This document shows, piece by piece, positions 4,687-6,263 of a DNA stretch of 6,263 nt. The notes below the pieces were generated by a model, which saw nothing but the letters and a program-made list of their open reading frames with translations, was not told where the DNA came from and ran no database searches. Within the stretch, counting starts at the first letter, position 1, and every line of letters begins with the position of its first letter. Position numbers and translations under genes: made by a program. Source of the DNA: an uncultured Verrucomicrobiales bacterium. Lineage in GTDB: Bacteria > Verrucomicrobiota > Verrucomicrobiia > Verrucomicrobiales > Akkermansiaceae. The stretch lies in the NCBI GenBank assembly GCA_937969125.1, contig CALBVA010000321.1:1-6263 (forward strand), in the 5' to 3' direction.

Positions 4687-6069
4687 TTATTTCTTTTGAT
4701 CGGGAACGTGAAGCCAGTGTTCCCAATGTTCCTTACTGAAGACCACGCTTTTTACGGTGTTATCGAAGATCGTGACCACGGCATAAGCGTTCTTGTGGAG
4801 GGCTCGCCCAAGGTTATCTCCCTGACGGAAGGCGAGCTTATCGCCACGGATGGTGATGGTTCCGGTTTTGTGTTCGTAAAGGGCGCGGTCGCCGCCGAGG
4901 TAGAAAGTTTCCCCTTTGTGTTCTCCCTTAAGTCTGAGATTTCCGCTAGCGGTGACCTGTTTCATTTCGCCAACGACCTTGAGTTTTTTGCTCTCTTTCT
5001 CTTTTTCTTTCGCTTTTTTCTCTTCCGGTGGAGGAGGGTCGAAGATGACTTTGAGGTCCTTATTGCAGGTCATAATGACGCCTTTTCCTTCAAGTTCGAT
5101 ATCGCCGAGGTAAACGAGTTCGTAGCTTTCGCCATCGAAGTAGATGCCCTTGTTCGAACGGATACGGACGTGCTCTTTGGTGGGGTTGAAGGCTTCGGCG
5201 AGCGGGTCAATCTTCGAGGTGACCTTGGCCGGGACCGGTGCGGTGGTCTGGAGGAGGAGTTCTGATTTTCCGATTTTAGTAAGATAGGCGGCGAGGCGGC
5301 TTTCGAGGCCCGCATTGAGCTGATCGGCGGTGGCAAAGGCGGTTTTCACATCAACGTCCGGGATGAAGCGTGGGGCGACGGCCCGCTCGAAGTCGGCGAG
5401 AGCCTGGAGATCGGGCTCGGGAACCTCGGTTGGCTTGTCGATGATGGCATCGACCTTCTGCAATTGTTCCTCGGTCAGGAAGGGTGGGGGAGCGGCGACG
5501 AGGAGGTTCATCGTCGCCAGGAAGGTGGGCAGGGTTTGAAGGGTGGGTGTTAGCTTCATGGAAACACGTTTGTTACTTTTCGAGATGTCGCGGAAGATGG
5601 TGGTGGCGGGGCCAAGAAGGAGAGCCTGGCCTGTCTTAAGGCTGAAAATTCCCCCGCGTCCGCTGGCGAGGTAGTCGTCATTCAGAGCACGGAGGAGAAG
5701 GTCACCGGTGGCTTCGATTTGTTCGTCCTGGATATGGTATTCTCCCTCCGGGATGGTGGTGAGGGAGCGGATTTCCTCATCCTTGTCGAAGGTCCAGATT
5801 TTAAGATCGGAGGCGCTGACGAGTTCATCGCTTTCGACGGTCATTTCGCGTGCCCAGAGGACCGAGACCTTCCGGCCGTCTTTATTGAAACGGGTGATGG
5901 GGACATCAGTGAGGACCGCGCCGGCTGGGATGCGGAAGCGGGCGTCCGAGTTCTGCTTTTTCTCCTCCTCCTGGTCTCCGGTGTCTCCGGCATTCAGGGG
6001 GGTGACTGGGGCCTCCCCGCCTGCGAGAAGCAGGGTGGACGCGAGGAGAAGGGAGCTCAAACGGAACAT
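4687..6069 (-). CDS. LptC/LptA (OstA)-like periplasmic LPS transport protein, 460 aa
   Basis: Probable periplasmic bridge component of LPS export. The start chosen is ATG at 6067-6069, giving a signal peptide MFRLSSLLLASTLLLAGGEA; further upstream the frame overlaps kdsA and is not coding. An acidic linker (about 22-44) precedes an N-terminal region (46-160) with the repeating short-strand pattern of LptC: VPITRFNKDGRKVSVLWARE, LKIWTFDKDEEI and IQDEQIEATGDLLL. A middle region (175-290) is largely helical and Pro-containing. The C-terminal region (298-445) is OstA/LptA-like, with VRIRSNKGIYFDGES, VTASGNLRLKG and DRALYEHKTGTITIRGD, interrupted by a Pro/Lys/Glu low-complexity loop (345-362). E. 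coli LptA and LptC are each under 200 aa, so this may do both jobs. It lies 7 bp after kdsA and 15 bp before lptB. I see no Shine-Dalgarno. The domain call is by pattern, so I give no symbol. Confidence 0.72.
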   Translation of the reverse strand: MFRLSSLLLASTLLLAGGEAPVTPLNAGDTGDQEEEKKQNSDARFRIPAGAVLTDVPITRFNKDGRKVSVLWAREMTVESDELVSASDLKIWTFDKDEEIRSLTTIPEGEYHIQDEQIEATGDLLLRALNDDYLASGRGGIFSLKTGQALLLGPATTIFRDISKSNKRVSMKLTPTLQTLPTFLATMNLLVAAPPPFLTEEQLQKVDAIIDKPTEVPEPDLQALADFERAVAPRFIPDVDVKTAFATADQLNAGLESRLAAYLTKIGKSELLLQTTAPVPAKVTSKIDPLAEAFNPTKEHVRIRSNKGIYFDGESYELVYLGDIELEGKGVIMTCNKDLKVIFDPPPPEEKKAKEKEKESKKLKVVGEMKQVTASGNLRLKGEHKGETFYLGGDRALYEHKTGTITIRGDKLAFRQGDNLGRALHKNAYAVVTIFDNTVKSVVFSKEHWEHWLHVPDQKK

Positions 6070-6076
6070 GGTTGAA

Positions 6077-6263
6077 TCAAGCGTCAGGATGGGCGGCGCG
6101 GTGGATGGTGAGAAGGCGAATGAGAATGTCTTCGATCTGCTCCAGCGGGATCTGATTTGGTCCGTCGGAAAGGGCCTTTGAGGGATCCTCATGGACTTCC
6201 ATGAAGACACCGTCAACTCCGGCAGCAACGGCACAGCGGGCAAGAACGGGAGCGAGAACGCCA
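6077..6263 (-). CDS. kdsA: 3-deoxy-8-phosphooctulonate synthase KdsA, C-terminal part (cut by the window edge)
   Basis: The last 61 residues of Kdo-8-phosphate synthase, the cytosolic enzyme that joins phosphoenolpyruvate and D-arabinose 5-phosphate to make Kdo-8-phosphate for the LPS inner core. The visible part reads ARCAVAAGVDGVFMEVHEDP, then SKALSDGPNQIPLEQIEDIL, ending in HRAAHPDA and TGA at 6077-6079. Glu in MEVH and Asp in SDGPN are 11 residues apart, the spacing of the two acidic metal-site positions in metal-dependent KdsA (Glu222 and Asp233 in the Aquifex enzyme, from memory). The N-terminal part is beyond the window. The stop is 7 bp before the LptC/LptA-like gene, so this is the upstream member of the visible LPS operon. 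Confidence 0.93.
   Translation of the reverse strand, partial: GVLAPVLARCAVAAGVDGVFMEVHEDPSKALSDGPNQIPLEQIEDILIRLLTIHRAAHPDA

Noticed and set aside
4657..5265. 202-codon plus-strand frame antisense to the LptC/LptA-like gene
   Set aside because: Phe-rich shadow of a gene with a strong functional pattern on the other strand; no motif of its own.
5708..6181. Plus-strand frames of 118-157 codons opposite the N-terminal half of the LptC/LptA-like gene
   Set aside because: Antisense shadows without recognizable features, overlapping two genes of the LPS operon.
6070..6243. 58-residue N-terminal extension of the LptC/LptA-like protein
   Set aside because: This stretch is the kdsA 3' end read in another frame; the Met at 6067-6069 starts a proper signal peptide.

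Overview
The window most likely comes from a Verrucomicrobiota bacterium or a close Gram-negative relative. This is inferred from several things together: an LPS (Kdo/Lpt) operon, a PEP-CTERM secreted protein, a REP-associated-type (Y1/HUH) transposase with a long C-terminal extension, AACC-initiated short-iteron intergenic repeats, and a general lack of Shine-Dalgarno sequences. No single feature proves the phylum.

The right third (3925-6263) is an ordinary core operon on the minus strand, read right to left. It holds the 3' end of kdsA (Kdo-8-phosphate synthase), a 460-residue LptC/LptA-like periplasmic protein, and lptB (the ATPase of the LPS exporter). Gaps are 7 and 15 bp, so the genes are probably co-transcribed. 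Kdo synthesis and LPS transport are coupled here, as in the proteobacterial kdsC-lptC-lptA-lptB clusters, but one large protein stands where two small ones (LptC and LptA) usually do.

The left two thirds (1-3924) look accessory. At the left edge is a RAYT-type transposase gene on the plus strand. It is followed by a block of three different short-iteron repeats that share one architecture: G-rich leader, T5-7 tract, AACC, then 8-10 bp iterons. Next come two plus-strand genes of unknown function (149 and 202 aa). Then there is an 87-bp element bounded by 13-bp inverted repeats with an internal hairpin, lying between convergent genes. A minus-strand PEP-CTERM secreted protein follows.

Between the PEP-CTERM gene and lptB lie two gene relics placed head to head, about 500 bp in all. 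One is the C-terminus of an IS4-type DDE transposase (minus strand). The other is the C-terminal part of what I read as an Eco29kI-like GIY-YIG restriction endonuclease (plus strand); its Glu and Asn active-site positions and the WN-x4-GFG-x-H region are still legible. They meet at a sharp junction near 3700, which points to a decayed restriction-modification island pressed against the 3' end of the core LPS operon. I saw no intact new defence system, no CRISPR array, and no tRNA or rRNA gene.
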